NCBI RefSeq assembly: GCF_025466085.1
Contig: NZ_JANLOD010000032.1
Coordinates: 102,482 to 166,481, forward strand
Length of the DNA stretch: 64,000 nt
Reading direction: 5' to 3'
Source: Pseudomonas sp. 14P_8.1_Bac3
Lineage (GTDB): Bacteria; Pseudomonadota; Gammaproteobacteria; Pseudomonadales; Pseudomonadaceae
Shown: positions 27,970 to 38,184 of the stretch, in pieces
Layout of the letters: the number at the start of each line of letters is the position of its first letter
How positions within the stretch are numbered: the stretch's first letter is position 1
Position numbers and translations under genes: made by a program
Notes under the pieces: model-generated
Database searches by the model: none
Seen by the model: the letters and a program-made list of their open reading frames with translations, nothing else
What the model was told of the DNA's origin: nothing

Positions 27970-28151
27970 CGCAGGGCGATCGCCCACTTCTCCAGCTTTA
28001 ATCCGAAACGTCCGACAGCCATGACGTGAGATGGGCCGGTAATATCGGCTTCACGTGCCGGGAGGGAGACTGCGGTGAGGGGGGGGACGCTTGAATCTTT
28101 AGCCAGCCGTGGTCGCAGGATGAACGGGCTGGCTACTGACTGCAGCAGGAT

Positions 28152-28343
28152 TCAGGGTTGCGGCTTGTCCGGGGCGGTCAGGCCAGCCTGAATGCGCTGA
28201 TAAATTTCTTCACGGTGCACCGCAACGTCCTTCGGGGCATTGATGCCGATTCTGACTTGCTGGCCGCTTACACCCAGAATGGTGATCGTAATGTCATCGC
28301 CAATGTTAATGCTTTCACCGACTTTGCGGGTGAGTATCAGCAT
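28152..28343 (-). CDS. csrA: Carbon storage regulator CsrA/RsmA
   Basis: A 63-residue RNA-binding dimer that blocks translation at GGA motifs; in pseudomonads (as RsmA/RsmE) it acts under GacS/GacA. Residues [20 protein letters not shown] and the [12 protein letters not shown] helix are classic, including the Arg in VAVHREE used for RNA contact. The ATG at 28343 follows AAGGAG at the proper distance; the longer frame from 28373 has no support. The C-terminal tail [10 protein letters not shown] is longer than that of the shortest paralogues. Its leader is unlinked to neighbours. Confidence 0.96.
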
Positions 28344-28593
28344 GGTCTTCTCCTTGATTGCTTTGTAGGGCACCTGATTCGAACAGTGCAGAGGTCGGTG
28401 GTATGTATAGATTAGTGCGAAGTCTCACGGTTTGGGTGCCTCTTTCTGACGCGCAGATGCTGCATTAATTCCCAAGGCGTAACTATACAGAGGCCGCCTC
28501 CATCATTCTCGTTGTTTTGAGCCCATTTTGCGGCACTCGGGAAGTATTCATGAATGTTAAAATCCCCACTTTCAGTATTCAGAGGGAAGCGTT

Positions 28594-28959
28594 GTGCGCA
28601 AAATGGCTTTGGTAATCGCAGTACTGGCGTTGGCGGGATGCGGTGAGGACAAAAGCGCTGATGCGCCAAAGCCACAGCCAGCTGTAGCGACAGCGCCGGC
28701 AGTGGCCTCTGCGCCGCAATGGGACCTGGAAGTGCGCGGTGAAATCACTCAGGCGGTCAGCGATCTGAGTGGTTGGCTGATCGAGCACAGTTTCATTGCC
28801 AGCGTGGTCAGGGAAAACGGCCAGACCCGTATACTGATGGGGCCATACAGTTCGCAAGCCGAAGCTGAAGCCAAACAGGCAGAGGTGCGTGCTGCACTGA
28901 CCCGCGCGAAAAAACAGAACATCGAATTGCTGGTGATTGAGCGTCCGGCGACTCAGTAA
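28594..28959 (+). CDS. SPOR-domain lipoprotein
   Basis: A 121-residue predicted lipoprotein: lipobox LALAGC with the acylated Cys at residue 16, an Ala/Pro-rich linker, then a SPOR-like C-terminal part (about 60-120, with ILMGPYSSQAEAEAKQAEV). The GTG start has GAGGGAAG upstream; ATG at 28603 is possible. SPOR domains bind septal peptidoglycan, so a cell-envelope/division role is likely. It ends at a strong hairpin shared with the convergent endonuclease gene. Confidence 0.8.
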   Translation: MRKMALVIAVLALAGCGEDKSADAPKPQPAVATAPAVASAPQWDLEVRGEITQAVSDLSGWLIEHSFIASVVRENGQTRILMGPYSSQAEAEAKQAEVRAALTRAKKQNIELLVIERPATQ

Positions 28960-28981
28960 CGGCATCATCGTCGCGAAAACG

Positions 28982-29016
28982 AAAAAGGCCTCGGGTATTA
29001 ATCCGAGGCCTTTTTT
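28982..29016. terminator. Bidirectional terminator between SPOR lipoprotein and endA
   Basis: AAAAAGGCCTCGG (28982-28994) and CCGAGGCCTTTTTT (29003-29016) form a long stem around an 8-base loop, with A- and T-runs on either side, so it can work in both directions. Confidence 0.9.
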
Positions 29017-29031
29017 ATGCTCTTCCGACGC

Positions 29032-29721
29032 TTAACCGCACGCCTTCATGTCCACCGGACCCACAAACTCGTTGCCGCGCCCCATCACGCACGCCACGCT
29101 CTGGTTGCGTTGTCGTTCCCAGGCTTGCACCGGATATGTTTTGTTCCAGGCGTCGTACAGTTGCCGGTCCTGTTTCGACAGGCGCAATCCATACTGTTTG
29201 CTCATGTAGAAGTAAGTTCGGGCGATCATGCCGCGAATGGAAGGGCGAGGCATGACCTTCTTCGCCTTGAAGTCGACCTGGGTCAGGCACGAACCGTATT
29301 GGCCTGACTGCTCCGGCAGCCAGCCAAAGCTGAAATTGCTGCGATCGCCATTCACCTCGCCAATGCTCGGCACCAGATTGTGCAAATCGGCCTCGGCCTT
29401 CTGATAGGTCGGATCGTATCGCGTGCAGTTTTTGCGACCTCCCGCCTGCCAGCACTGGCGCTGATGGCCGATCTCCCAGGCCGGGACGATATGCTCCCAT
29501 TCGATGCGAGCAGCGCGCTTGGCATTTTTGCGCGGTACGTAGCCGCAGGCCGAGAGGTTCACTTTGTTGCCAGTGTACTTGCACCCGCAGTAGAACTCGG
29601 TGGATTGCGGGGCATACAGCTTCCAGGCGACTTTTTTGGCTTCGTTGAAGGTGCGTGGGGCGTCAGCCTCGGCGCCCATCGCAAAAAAGAGAAACAGTAA
29701 AACAAACCAGCGGACACTCAT
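29032..29721 (-). CDS. endA: Endonuclease I (periplasmic DNase)
   Basis: A 229-residue secreted beta-beta-alpha-metal nuclease of the EndA/Vvn/Dns family. Signal peptide with cleavage near AEA (residue 19); catalytic RIEWEHIVPAWEIG with the general-base His77; metal-binding DLHNLVPSIGEVNGDRSNF segment; eight or more Cys consistent with the disulfides of the family. The ATG at 29721 lies 4 bases after the stop of the DUF1654 gene, whose 3' end carries its GGAAG site, so the two are co-transcribed. Extracellular/periplasmic DNA breakdown is the known family role. Confidence 0.93.
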   Translation of the reverse strand: MSVRWFVLLFLFFAMGAEADAPRTFNEAKKVAWKLYAPQSTEFYCGCKYTGNKVNLSACGYVPRKNAKRAARIEWEHIVPAWEIGHQRQCWQAGGRKNCTRYDPTYQKAEADLHNLVPSIGEVNGDRSNFSFGWLPEQSGQYGSCLTQVDFKAKKVMPRPSIRGMIARTYFYMSKQYGLRLSKQDRQLYDAWNKTYPVQAWERQRNQSVACVMGRGNEFVGPVDMKACG

Positions 29722-29725
29722 TGAC

Positions 29726-29965
29726 TCAATCTTCCTTCGGCACAACCCAGAAAATCTGCACACCACCATCGTCGCGGTAGGCGAGGGTGACGTTGTCGTT
29801 CTCGTCGATTTCTTCGAGCAATTGTTCCCACTCATCAACAGGCTCATCCGGCAGGCGGAAGATCAGCGCAGCTCTGGCCTTTTGGGCGGTGGGGGAATTG
29901 ATGATTTTCTGAACGCGCATACCCATGCGTGCATAAGCGTCGGGAGAGTCAGAGGTGGTAGCCAC
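29726..29965 (-). CDS. DUF1654-family small protein
   Basis: A 79-residue protein starting at GTG (AAGGAT site 8 bases upstream), with the DUF1654 pattern: DAYARMGMRVQKIINSPTAQ, then LPDEPVDEWEQLLEEI and a C-terminal strand region VTLAYRDDGGVQIFWVVP. The family is Pseudomonas-centred and has no firm function. It is first in a two-gene operon with endA and lies just behind a LexA-like box, hinting at a DNA-damage link. A longer start at 30016 would place the operator inside the coding region. Confidence 0.8.
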   Translation of the reverse strand: MATTSDSPDAYARMGMRVQKIINSPTAQKARAALIFRLPDEPVDEWEQLLEEIDENDNVTLAYRDDGGVQIFWVVPKED

Positions 29966-29983
29966 GCAATTATCCTTATTAAG

Positions 29984-29999
29984 CTGTACGTGCATACAG
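29984..29999. promoter_or_regulatory. LexA-box-like operator before DUF1654-endA
   Basis: CTGTACGTGCATACAG fits CTG-N10-CAG exactly, the core of the gamma-proteobacterial LexA site. It ends 19 bases before the GTG start, over or next to the expected -10. A second overlapping palindrome, TACAGTATTTAACTGTA, lies at 29995-30011. Confidence 0.6.
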
Positions 30000-30107
30000 T
30001 ATTTAACTGTAAGCATTTTCGCAACTGCTTAAAATTCAAGAAAATCGTCTGACAGCGGTTTTTCCAGTTTGGTGTAGGAAGGCGGACATTTTTTATCAGA
30101 GAAGAGA

Positions 30108-30131
30108 CCACTCGCCCAAGCGGACGAGTGG
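30108..30131 (-). terminator. Possible terminator behind the asparaginase gene
   Basis: CCACTCG (30108-30114) and CGAGTGG (30125-30131) can pair; the run after it on the minus strand is pyrimidine-rich but not a clean T-run. Confidence 0.35.
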
Positions 30132-30172
30132 AGACAGCGGTGCCCAACCGGAGTCGGTGGGGCGAAGGCGAA

Positions 30173-31605
<1,433 letters not shown>

Positions 31606-32055
31606 ATGTCGTTTTCGGTTGGCTTTCCAAACGCGGGGGGAATCACCATCGGTGGTAAATCCACGGCGACGATCAACGCCTTGAGCGAATCGACCTCCGA
31701 CGCATCGACGCTGGCGTTAGGTGGCGAGGAAGAGAAGGACGGCACTCAGGTCCGTACCGGCGGCGGCACTCCGGCCGAAAGCAAATCTGAAAGCGGCAGC
31801 AACCAAAGCATCGCGGTGAAAATGTTGCTCAAGCGCATGCAGGAGCTGCAACAGCAGCTGCGCGAACAACAACAGCAACTGGCTGCGGCGCAGGCAGCGT
31901 CTTACCCCACGCCTGACGCCAAGGCGGCGGTGGTCATGTCGATTCAAGGGCAAATCGCCGAGACCAACGGCGCGCTGGCTGAGGTCACAGGCAATCTGGT
32001 CAGGGAATTGGCCAAGGATTCCGGCACCGGTGGTTTGATCAGCACTACGGCATAA
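31606..32055 (+). CDS. Hypothetical protein with Gln-rich coiled coil (149 aa)
   Basis: Not recognised beyond layout. The ATG has a CAGGAG site at the right distance. The N-terminal third is Gly/Ser/Thr-rich (MSFSVGFPNAGGITIGGKST), with no signal peptide. The middle (about residues 70-100) is a strong coiled coil, LKRMQELQQQLREQQQQLAA, and the C-terminal part is helical, VMSIQGQIAETNGALAEV. Such small soluble coiled-coil proteins are common in pseudomonads; function unknown. Single gene before the ribose operon. Confidence 0.75.
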   Translation: MSFSVGFPNAGGITIGGKSTATINALSESTSDASTLALGGEEEKDGTQVRTGGGTPAESKSESGSNQSIAVKMLLKRMQELQQQLREQQQQLAAAQAASYPTPDAKAAVVMSIQGQIAETNGALAEVTGNLVRELAKDSGTGGLISTTA

Positions 32056-32131
32056 ATCACGCTTGCCGAAACACAAAAACGGTGTTTTCGGTCGTTGACA
32101 AATGACGACAGGGTTCTCATAGTTCGGTCTA

Positions 32132-32145
32132 CGCAAACGTTTGCG
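32132..32145. promoter_or_regulatory. LacI-family operator before rbsB (likely RbsR site)
   Basis: Perfect 14-bp palindrome CGCAAACGTTTGCG, 93 bases before rbsB. The central CG with AAACG/CGTTT arms is the usual shape for LacI-family regulators; the operon encodes RbsR. Confidence 0.75.
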
Positions 32146-32238
32146 CGGCTCCGTCGATGGCTAGTGCCTCGGCGAATGTGGTGAAGCGCTCGTCAGCGCA
32201 AGCGTTGCTCAGAATAATCATAAGATCGGAGTGAACCC

Positions 32239-33195
32239 ATGAAGCTGCCATTTGCTGGACGTCTTCTCGCTGTCGCTATGCTGGCTGCCGCATCCGTCGT
32301 GTTGCCCGTCTCCTCGGCTTTCGCCGAAACCCCTGAAAAACCCAAAGTAGCGCTGGTCATGAAATCTTTGGCCAACGAATTCTTCCTGACCATGGAAGAC
32401 GGCGCCAAAGCCTACCAGAAAGAACACTCCGCTGATTTCGACCTGATCTCCAACGGCATCAAAGACGAAACAGACACCGCGGGCCAAACGCGCATTGTCG
32501 AGCAGATGATTCTGGCCAAGGTCAATGCACTGGTCATCGCACCCGCTGACTCCAAGGCTATGGTCCCGGTGATCAAGAAGGCCATCGATGCCGGTATCAC
32601 CGTGATCAACATCGACAACCAACTTGATCCGGCCGTGGTTAAAAGCAAGAACCTCAATGTTCCGTTCGTAGGCCCGGACAACCGCAAAGGCGCGCGTCTG
32701 GTCGGTGAGTACCTGGCCAAGCAACTGAAGGCCGGTGACGAGGTCGGCATCATCGAAGGTGTTTCCACCACCACCAACGCCCAGGCCCGCACTGCTGGCT
32801 TCAAGGATGCGATGGAAGCGGCGCAGATCAAGGTCGTGTCCCTGCAATCCGGCGACTGGGAAATCGATAAAGGCAACAAGGTCGCCGCATCGATTCTCAG
32901 TGAATACCCCGACGTCAAAGCCCTGCTGGCCGGCAACGACAGCATGGCAGTCGGCGCCGTTTCTGCGGTCCGTGCTGCGGGCAAGGCGGGTAAGGTGCAA
33001 GTGGTCGGCTACGACAACATCAACGCCATCAAGCCAATGCTCAAGGATGGCCGGGTTCTCGCCACCGCTGATCAGTTTGCAGCCAGGCAGGCAGTGTTCG
33101 GCATCGAGACGGCGCTGAAAATCCTCAAGGGCGAGAAGGTCGACGGCGGCGCCAACGGCGTCATCGAAACTCCGGTCGAGCTGGTGACCAAGTAG
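32239..33195 (+). CDS. rbsB: D-ribose-binding periplasmic protein
   Basis: A 318-residue sugar-binding protein of the type I fold, signal peptide with cleavage near AFA (residue 29). Mature protein begins with KPKVALVMKSLANEFF, the usual strand of the family; DTAGQTRIVEQM and VGYDNINAIKPML follow the RbsB pattern. It delivers ribose to RbsA/RbsC. First gene of rbsBACRKD, behind a LacI-type operator. Related pentoses or polyols cannot be excluded. Confidence 0.92.
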   Translation: MKLPFAGRLLAVAMLAAASVVLPVSSAFAETPEKPKVALVMKSLANEFFLTMEDGAKAYQKEHSADFDLISNGIKDETDTAGQTRIVEQMILAKVNALVIAPADSKAMVPVIKKAIDAGITVINIDNQLDPAVVKSKNLNVPFVGPDNRKGARLVGEYLAKQLKAGDEVGIIEGVSTTTNAQARTAGFKDAMEAAQIKVVSLQSGDWEIDKGNKVAASILSEYPDVKALLAGNDSMAVGAVSAVRAAGKAGKVQVVGYDNINAIKPMLKDGRVLATADQFAARQAVFGIETALKILKGEKVDGGANGVIETPVELVTK

Positions 33196-33250
33196 TCCCT
33201 CTGGCGACACAACGGTGCTCGCCCGCCCGGGCGAGCGCATGGAGAGTTTT

Positions 33251-34804
33251 ATGTCAGTTTCCGCCCCGAACGCTGTCCTATCGGTCAGCGGTATCGGCAA
33301 GACCTATGCGCAACCCGTCCTCACCGGCATCGACCTGACGTTGATGCGTGGCGAGGTGCTGGCGCTGACCGGCGAGAATGGCGCCGGCAAAAGCACGCTG
33401 TCGAAGATCATCGGCGGGCTGGTCACGCCGACCACCGGCCAGATGCAATTCCAGGGTCAGGATTACCGTCCCGGCAGTCGTACCCAGGCCGAAGACCTGG
33501 GCATCCGCATGGTCATGCAAGAGCTCAATCTGTTGCCGACACTGTCGGTGGCGGAAAACCTGTTTCTCGATAACTTGCCCAGCAATGCTGGCTGGATCAG
33601 TCGCAAGCAACTGCGCAAGGCGGCGATCGAGGCCATGGCTCAGGTCGGGCTCGACGCCATCGACCCGGACACCCTGGTCGGTGAACTGGGCATCGGTCAC
33701 CAGCAAATGGTCGAGATCGCCCGCAACCTGATCGGCGATTGCCACGTGCTGATTCTCGACGAACCCACTGCGATGCTGACAGCCCGTGAAGTCGAGATGC
33801 TGTTCGAGCAGATCACCCGTCTGCAAGCGCGCGGCGTGTCGATCATCTATATCTCTCACCGCCTCGAAGAGCTGGCGCGGGTGGCACAGCGGATTGCGGT
33901 GTTGCGCGACGGCAACCTGGTCTGCGTCGAGCCGATGGCCAATTACAACAGCGAGCAACTGGTCACGCTGATGGTCGGCCGTGAACTCGGCGAACACATG
34001 GACATGGGCCCGCGCAAGATCGGCGCGCCGGCACTGACTGTCAAAGGCCTGACCCGCGCCGACAAGGTTCGCGACGTCTCCTTCGAAGTGCGCGCTGGCG
34101 AGATTTTCGGCATTTCCGGTTTGATCGGGGCAGGGCGCACTGAACTGCTGCGGCTGATCTTCGGCGCCGACTCCGCGGACAGCGGCACGGTCGCCTTGGG
34201 TTCGCCGGCGCAGGTGGTGAGTATCCGTTCACCCGCGGACGCGGTCGGACACGGCATTGCGCTGATTACCGAAGACCGTAAAGGTGAAGGTTTGCTGCTG
34301 ACCCAATCGATCAGCGCGAACATTGCCCTGGGCAACATGCCAGAGATTTCCAGCGCCGGTTTCGTCAACAACGCTGACGAGATGTCCCTGGCCCAGCGCC
34401 AGATCGACGCCATGCACATCCGCAGTTCCGGCCCGACACAGTTGGTCTCGGAGTTGTCCGGCGGCAACCAGCAGAAGGTCGTGATCGGCCGTTGGCTGGA
34501 ACGGGATTGCGCGGTGCTGCTGTTTGACGAACCCACGCGCGGCATCGACGTCGGCGCCAAATTCGACATCTATGCCCTGCTCGGTGAGCTGACTCGTCAG
34601 GGCAAGGCGCTGGTGGTGGTGTCCAGTGACCTGCGCGAGCTTATGCTGATTTGCGACCGCATCGGCGTGCTCTCGGCGGGGCGCCTGATCGAGACGTTCG
34701 AGCGCGACAGCTGGACCCAGGATGACTTGCTTGCCGCCGCTTTTGCCGGCTACCAAAAACGTGATGCGTTGCTCAACGAAGCAGCGCCTAGGGATCTTCC
34801 ATGA
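33251..34804 (+). CDS. rbsA: Ribose ABC transporter ATPase (double cassette)
   Basis: A 517-residue ATPase with two fused cassettes, as in RbsA/MglA. The N-terminal Walker A GENGAGKST is near residue 46, with Walker B VLILDEPTAML; the C-terminal cassette has a degenerate Walker A (GLIGAGRTE) but a good LSGGNQQKVVIGRWL signature and LFDEPTRGIDVG. The ATG at 33251 has GGAGAG 5 bases before it. The last bases overlap rbsC (ATGA). Confidence 0.94.
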   Translation: MSVSAPNAVLSVSGIGKTYAQPVLTGIDLTLMRGEVLALTGENGAGKSTLSKIIGGLVTPTTGQMQFQGQDYRPGSRTQAEDLGIRMVMQELNLLPTLSVAENLFLDNLPSNAGWISRKQLRKAAIEAMAQVGLDAIDPDTLVGELGIGHQQMVEIARNLIGDCHVLILDEPTAMLTAREVEMLFEQITRLQARGVSIIYISHRLEELARVAQRIAVLRDGNLVCVEPMANYNSEQLVTLMVGRELGEHMDMGPRKIGAPALTVKGLTRADKVRDVSFEVRAGEIFGISGLIGAGRTELLRLIFGADSADSGTVALGSPAQVVSIRSPADAVGHGIALITEDRKGEGLLLTQSISANIALGNMPEISSAGFVNNADEMSLAQRQIDAMHIRSSGPTQLVSELSGGNQQKVVIGRWLERDCAVLLFDEPTRGIDVGAKFDIYALLGELTRQGKALVVVSSDLRELMLICDRIGVLSAGRLIETFERDSWTQDDLLAAAFAGYQKRDALLNEAAPRDLP

Positions 34805-35778
34805 AAACTGCAACGTCTGCCGGTAAACGTAGTGGCAATTTTTACGGCCTCGGCACCTATCTGGGCCTGGCCGGTGCCTTGCTGGCGATGGTCGCGCTGT
34901 TCTCGGTCCTGAGCAGCCATTTCCTGTCTTATGACACCTTCAGCACCTTGGCCAATCAAATTCCGGACTTGATGGTGCTGGCGGTCGGCATGACGTTCGT
35001 GTTGATCATCGGCGGCATCGACTTGTCCGTGGGCTCGGTGCTGGCCCTCGCGGCGTCGACGGTCAGCGTGGCGATTCTCGGCTGGGGCTGGAGCGTCCTG
35101 CCGGCCGCGCTGCTCGGAATGGCGGCAGCTGCGCTGGCTGGAACCATCACCGGTTCGATCACTGTGGCCTGGCGGATTCCGTCGTTCATCGTGTCCCTCG
35201 GCGTACTGGAAATGGCGCGCGGCGTCGCGTACCAAATGACCGGTTCGCGCACGGCCTACATCGGCGATGCCTTTGCCTGGCTGTCCAACCCGATCGCCTT
35301 CGGTATTTCGCCATCGTTCATCATTGCCTTGTTGATCATCTTCATGGCCCAGGCTGTGTTGACCCGCACGGTGTTCGGTCGCTACCTGATCGGCATCGGC
35401 ACCAACGAGGAAGCCGTGCGTCTGGCAGGGATCAATCCGAAGCCCTACAAGATCCTGGTGTTCAGTCTGATGGGATTGCTGGCCGGCATCGCTGCGCTGT
35501 TCCAGATTTCGCGTTTGGAGGCGGCTGATCCGAATGCCGGCTCCGGTCTGGAGCTACAAGTGATCGCCGCGGTGGTGATCGGCGGGACCAGCCTGATGGG
35601 CGGGCGTGGCTCGGTCATCAGCACCTTTTTCGGGGTGCTGATCATCTCCGTACTGGCAGCCGGGCTGGCGCAAATCGGCGCGACCGAACCGACCAAACGC
35701 ATCATCACCGGCGCGGTCATCGTGGTGGCGGTGGTGCTTGATACCTATCGCAGTCAGCGCGCAAGCCGGCGGACCTGA
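34801..35778 (+). CDS. rbsC: Ribose ABC transporter permease
   Basis: A 325-residue inner-membrane permease with eight or more hydrophobic segments and the conserved GGIDLSVGSVLAL and AAVVIGGTSLMGGRGSV loops of the BPD_transp_2 family. Start overlaps the rbsA stop by 4 bases; 3 bases separate its stop from rbsR. Confidence 0.94.
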   Translation: MKTATSAGKRSGNFYGLGTYLGLAGALLAMVALFSVLSSHFLSYDTFSTLANQIPDLMVLAVGMTFVLIIGGIDLSVGSVLALAASTVSVAILGWGWSVLPAALLGMAAAALAGTITGSITVAWRIPSFIVSLGVLEMARGVAYQMTGSRTAYIGDAFAWLSNPIAFGISPSFIIALLIIFMAQAVLTRTVFGRYLIGIGTNEEAVRLAGINPKPYKILVFSLMGLLAGIAALFQISRLEAADPNAGSGLELQVIAAVVIGGTSLMGGRGSVISTFFGVLIISVLAAGLAQIGATEPTKRIITGAVIVVAVVLDTYRSQRASRRT

Positions 35779-35781
35779 GTC

Positions 35782-36801
35782 ATGGCAACAATCAAGGATG
35801 TGGCAGCGCTCGCGGGAATTTCCTACACCACGGTTTCCCACGTGGTGAACAAGACGCGCCCGGTCAGCGAGGAAGTGCGGATCAAGGTCGAGGCCGCGAT
35901 CAAAACCCTCGACTACGTACCCAGCGCCGTGGCCCGCTCGTTGAAAGCCAAGACCACGGCGACCATCGGCCTGTTGGTGCCCAACAGCCTCAACCCATAC
36001 TTCGCCGAACTGGCGCGGGGCATCGAGGATTACTGCGAGCGTAATGGCTATTGCGTGATCCTCTGCAACTCCGACGACAACCCGGAAAAACAGCGCAGCT
36101 ACCTGCGTGTATTGCTGGAAAAGCGCATCGACGGACTGATCGTGGCTTCGGCCGGTGGTGATGCGGGGCTGGCGGAAGGGCTGGCCGGCGTGCGCACGCC
36201 GATGGTCATCGTCGACCGCGGGCTGGAAGGCGTGAACGCCGACCTGGTGCGCATCGATCATGAATACGGCGCTTATCTGGCGACACGTCATCTGCTGGAG
36301 TTGGGGCATCGGGATATCGCCACCATCGGCGGCCCGGCCGGGACCAGCGTGGCGCAGATGCGTCTGGCGGGTTACTGCCGCGCCTTGAAAGAGGCGGGTG
36401 TCGAAGTGCCGCGCGATCGTATGCTGGAAAGCGACTTCACCAGCACCGGCGGTTACAGTGCCGCCGCGATCCTGCTGGAAAAGAACCCGCCCAGCGCCAT
36501 TTTTGCCGGCAACGACATGATCGGCATCGGTGTGCTGCGCGCTGCGGCCGAGCGCAATATTCGCGTACCGACCGAGCTGTCGGTGATCGGTTTTGACGAT
36601 ATCCAGATGAGCCGTTACGTCTACCCGGCGCTGACCACCGTGGGGCAGTCGATCCTGCAACTTGGCGAAATGGCGGCCGGCGTGCTGTTGCGCAGAATCG
36701 CCAAGCCGGATACGGCCACTGATCAACGGATCGTGACGCCCAGTATTGTCCTGCGGGAATCGACTGCGCCGCTGGCCGGTGTTTTCTCCGAATTCCGTTG
36801 A
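35782..36801 (+). CDS. rbsR: LacI-family regulator of the ribose operon
   Basis: A 339-residue repressor: N-terminal helix-turn-helix MATIKDVAALAGISYTTVSH and hinge helix (to about residue 60), then a ribose-binding-protein-like effector domain. The gene lies within the operon it probably controls, between rbsC and rbsK, so it is likely autoregulated through the palindrome at 32132. It has typical C-terminal segments GFDDIQMSRYVYPALTTV. Confidence 0.92.
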   Translation: MATIKDVAALAGISYTTVSHVVNKTRPVSEEVRIKVEAAIKTLDYVPSAVARSLKAKTTATIGLLVPNSLNPYFAELARGIEDYCERNGYCVILCNSDDNPEKQRSYLRVLLEKRIDGLIVASAGGDAGLAEGLAGVRTPMVIVDRGLEGVNADLVRIDHEYGAYLATRHLLELGHRDIATIGGPAGTSVAQMRLAGYCRALKEAGVEVPRDRMLESDFTSTGGYSAAAILLEKNPPSAIFAGNDMIGIGVLRAAAERNIRVPTELSVIGFDDIQMSRYVYPALTTVGQSILQLGEMAAGVLLRRIAKPDTATDQRIVTPSIVLRESTAPLAGVFSEFR

Positions 36802-36825
36802 AACAGCATTTATGAGTAGTGATGT

Positions 36826-37743
36826 ATGCCAGCAAAAGTAGTGGTGATAGGCAGCCTGAACATGGACCTGGTGACGCGCGCGTCGCGGTTACCCCGTGGC
36901 GGTGAAACGCTGATCGGCAAGTCGTTTACCACGGTCTCCGGCGGCAAGGGCGCCAACCAGGCGGTGGCGGCCGCGCGGCTTGGTGCGCAGGTGTCGATGG
37001 TCGGTTGCGTGGGCAGCGATGCTTACGGTGAAGCATTGCGTGGGGCATTGCTGGCTGACGGGATCGACTGTCAGGCGGTCAGCACGGTCGACGGTGCCAG
37101 CGGCGTGGCGCTGATCGTGGTCGATGACAACAGCCAGAATTCGATCGTTATCGTGGCCGGTGCCAATGGCGCGCTGACGGCAGAAGTGATCGATCGTTTT
37201 GACGCGGTGCTGCAGGCGGCGGATGTGATTATCTGTCAGCTGGAAGTGCCGGATGCCACCGTCGGCCATGCGCTCAAGCGCGGCCGTGAACTGAACAAAA
37301 TCGTGATTCTCAACCCGGCCCCCGCCAGTCGCCCGCTGCCGGCAGACTGGTACGCCGCCATCGATTATCTGATCCCGAATGAAAGCGAGGCCTCGGCCCT
37401 GAGTGGTTTGTCGGTGGATTCGCTGGCCAGCGCAGAAATCGCGGCGACCCAATTGATCGCCATGGGCGCGGGCAAGGTCATCATCACCCTGGGGGCCCAA
37501 GGCTCGCTGTTTGCCAACGGCAGCGGCTTCGAGCACTTCCCGGCACCGCCAGTGAAGGCGGTCGATACCACTGCGGCGGGGGACACTTTTGTCGGTGGCT
37601 TCGCTGCCGCACTGGCGGCCGGTAAAAACGAGGGCGACGCGATCCGTTTTGGTCAGGTTGCCGCCGCGCTGTCGGTGACCCGTGCCGGGGCACAACCTTC
37701 AATTCCCGATTTGTCCGATGTACAGGCCTTCAAGACACCATGA
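36826..37743 (+). CDS. rbsK: Ribokinase
   Basis: A 305-residue PfkB-family kinase that makes ribose 5-phosphate. Signatures: [18 protein letters not shown] near the N-terminus and [17 protein letters not shown] with the catalytic Asp near residue 250. Stop overlaps the rbsD start by 4 bases. The order R-K-D places pyranase and kinase next to each other. Confidence 0.95.
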   Translation: MPAKVVVIGSLNMDLVTRASRLPRGGETLIGKSFTTVSGGKGANQAVAAARLGAQVSMVGCVGSDAYGEALRGALLADGIDCQAVSTVDGASGVALIVVDDNSQNSIVIVAGANGALTAEVIDRFDAVLQAADVIICQLEVPDATVGHALKRGRELNKIVILNPAPASRPLPADWYAAIDYLIPNESEASALSGLSVDSLASAEIAATQLIAMGAGKVIITLGAQGSLFANGSGFEHFPAPPVKAVDTTAAGDTFVGGFAAALAAGKNEGDAIRFGQVAAALSVTRAGAQPSIPDLSDVQAFKTP

Positions 37744-38144
37744 AAAAGACACCTCTGCTCAATGTCGCGTTGTCGCGGCTGATTGCATCCCTGGGGCACG
37801 GCGACCTGGTCGTGATCGGCGATGCCGGCCTGCCGGTGCCGCCAGGCGTCGAGCTGATCGACCTTGCCCTGACCCACGGTATTCCGGATTTCATCAGCAC
37901 CTTGAAAGTCGTGCTCAGCGAAATGCAGGTCGAAAGTCATGTGCTGGCCCAGGAAATCCTCGGCAAGCAACCGTCGGCGTTGGTCGCCCTGGATGAGCTG
38001 GATGCCGAGGGTGCACTGGGACGGCGCGAGTTTCTCAGTCATGAACAGTTCAAAGTCTTGAGCCGGCAGGCGAGGGCGATTGTTCGTACAGGCGAATGTC
38101 AGCCGTACTGCAACATCGTGCTGGTGGCCGGCGTCACGTTCTGA
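37740..38144 (+). CDS. rbsD: D-ribose pyranase
   Basis: A 134-residue decameric mutarotase that turns beta-pyranose ribose into the furanose used by ribokinase. The catalytic His lies in [18 protein letters not shown] (about residues 15-32), and the C-terminal [13 protein letters not shown] is conserved in the family. Translationally coupled to rbsK. Confidence 0.95.
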   Translation: MKKTPLLNVALSRLIASLGHGDLVVIGDAGLPVPPGVELIDLALTHGIPDFISTLKVVLSEMQVESHVLAQEILGKQPSALVALDELDAEGALGRREFLSHEQFKVLSRQARAIVRTGECQPYCNIVLVAGVTF

Positions 38145-38184
38145 TTCGTTGTCGTTCCGTTTTCCCACGCACAAGGAGTGCGCC

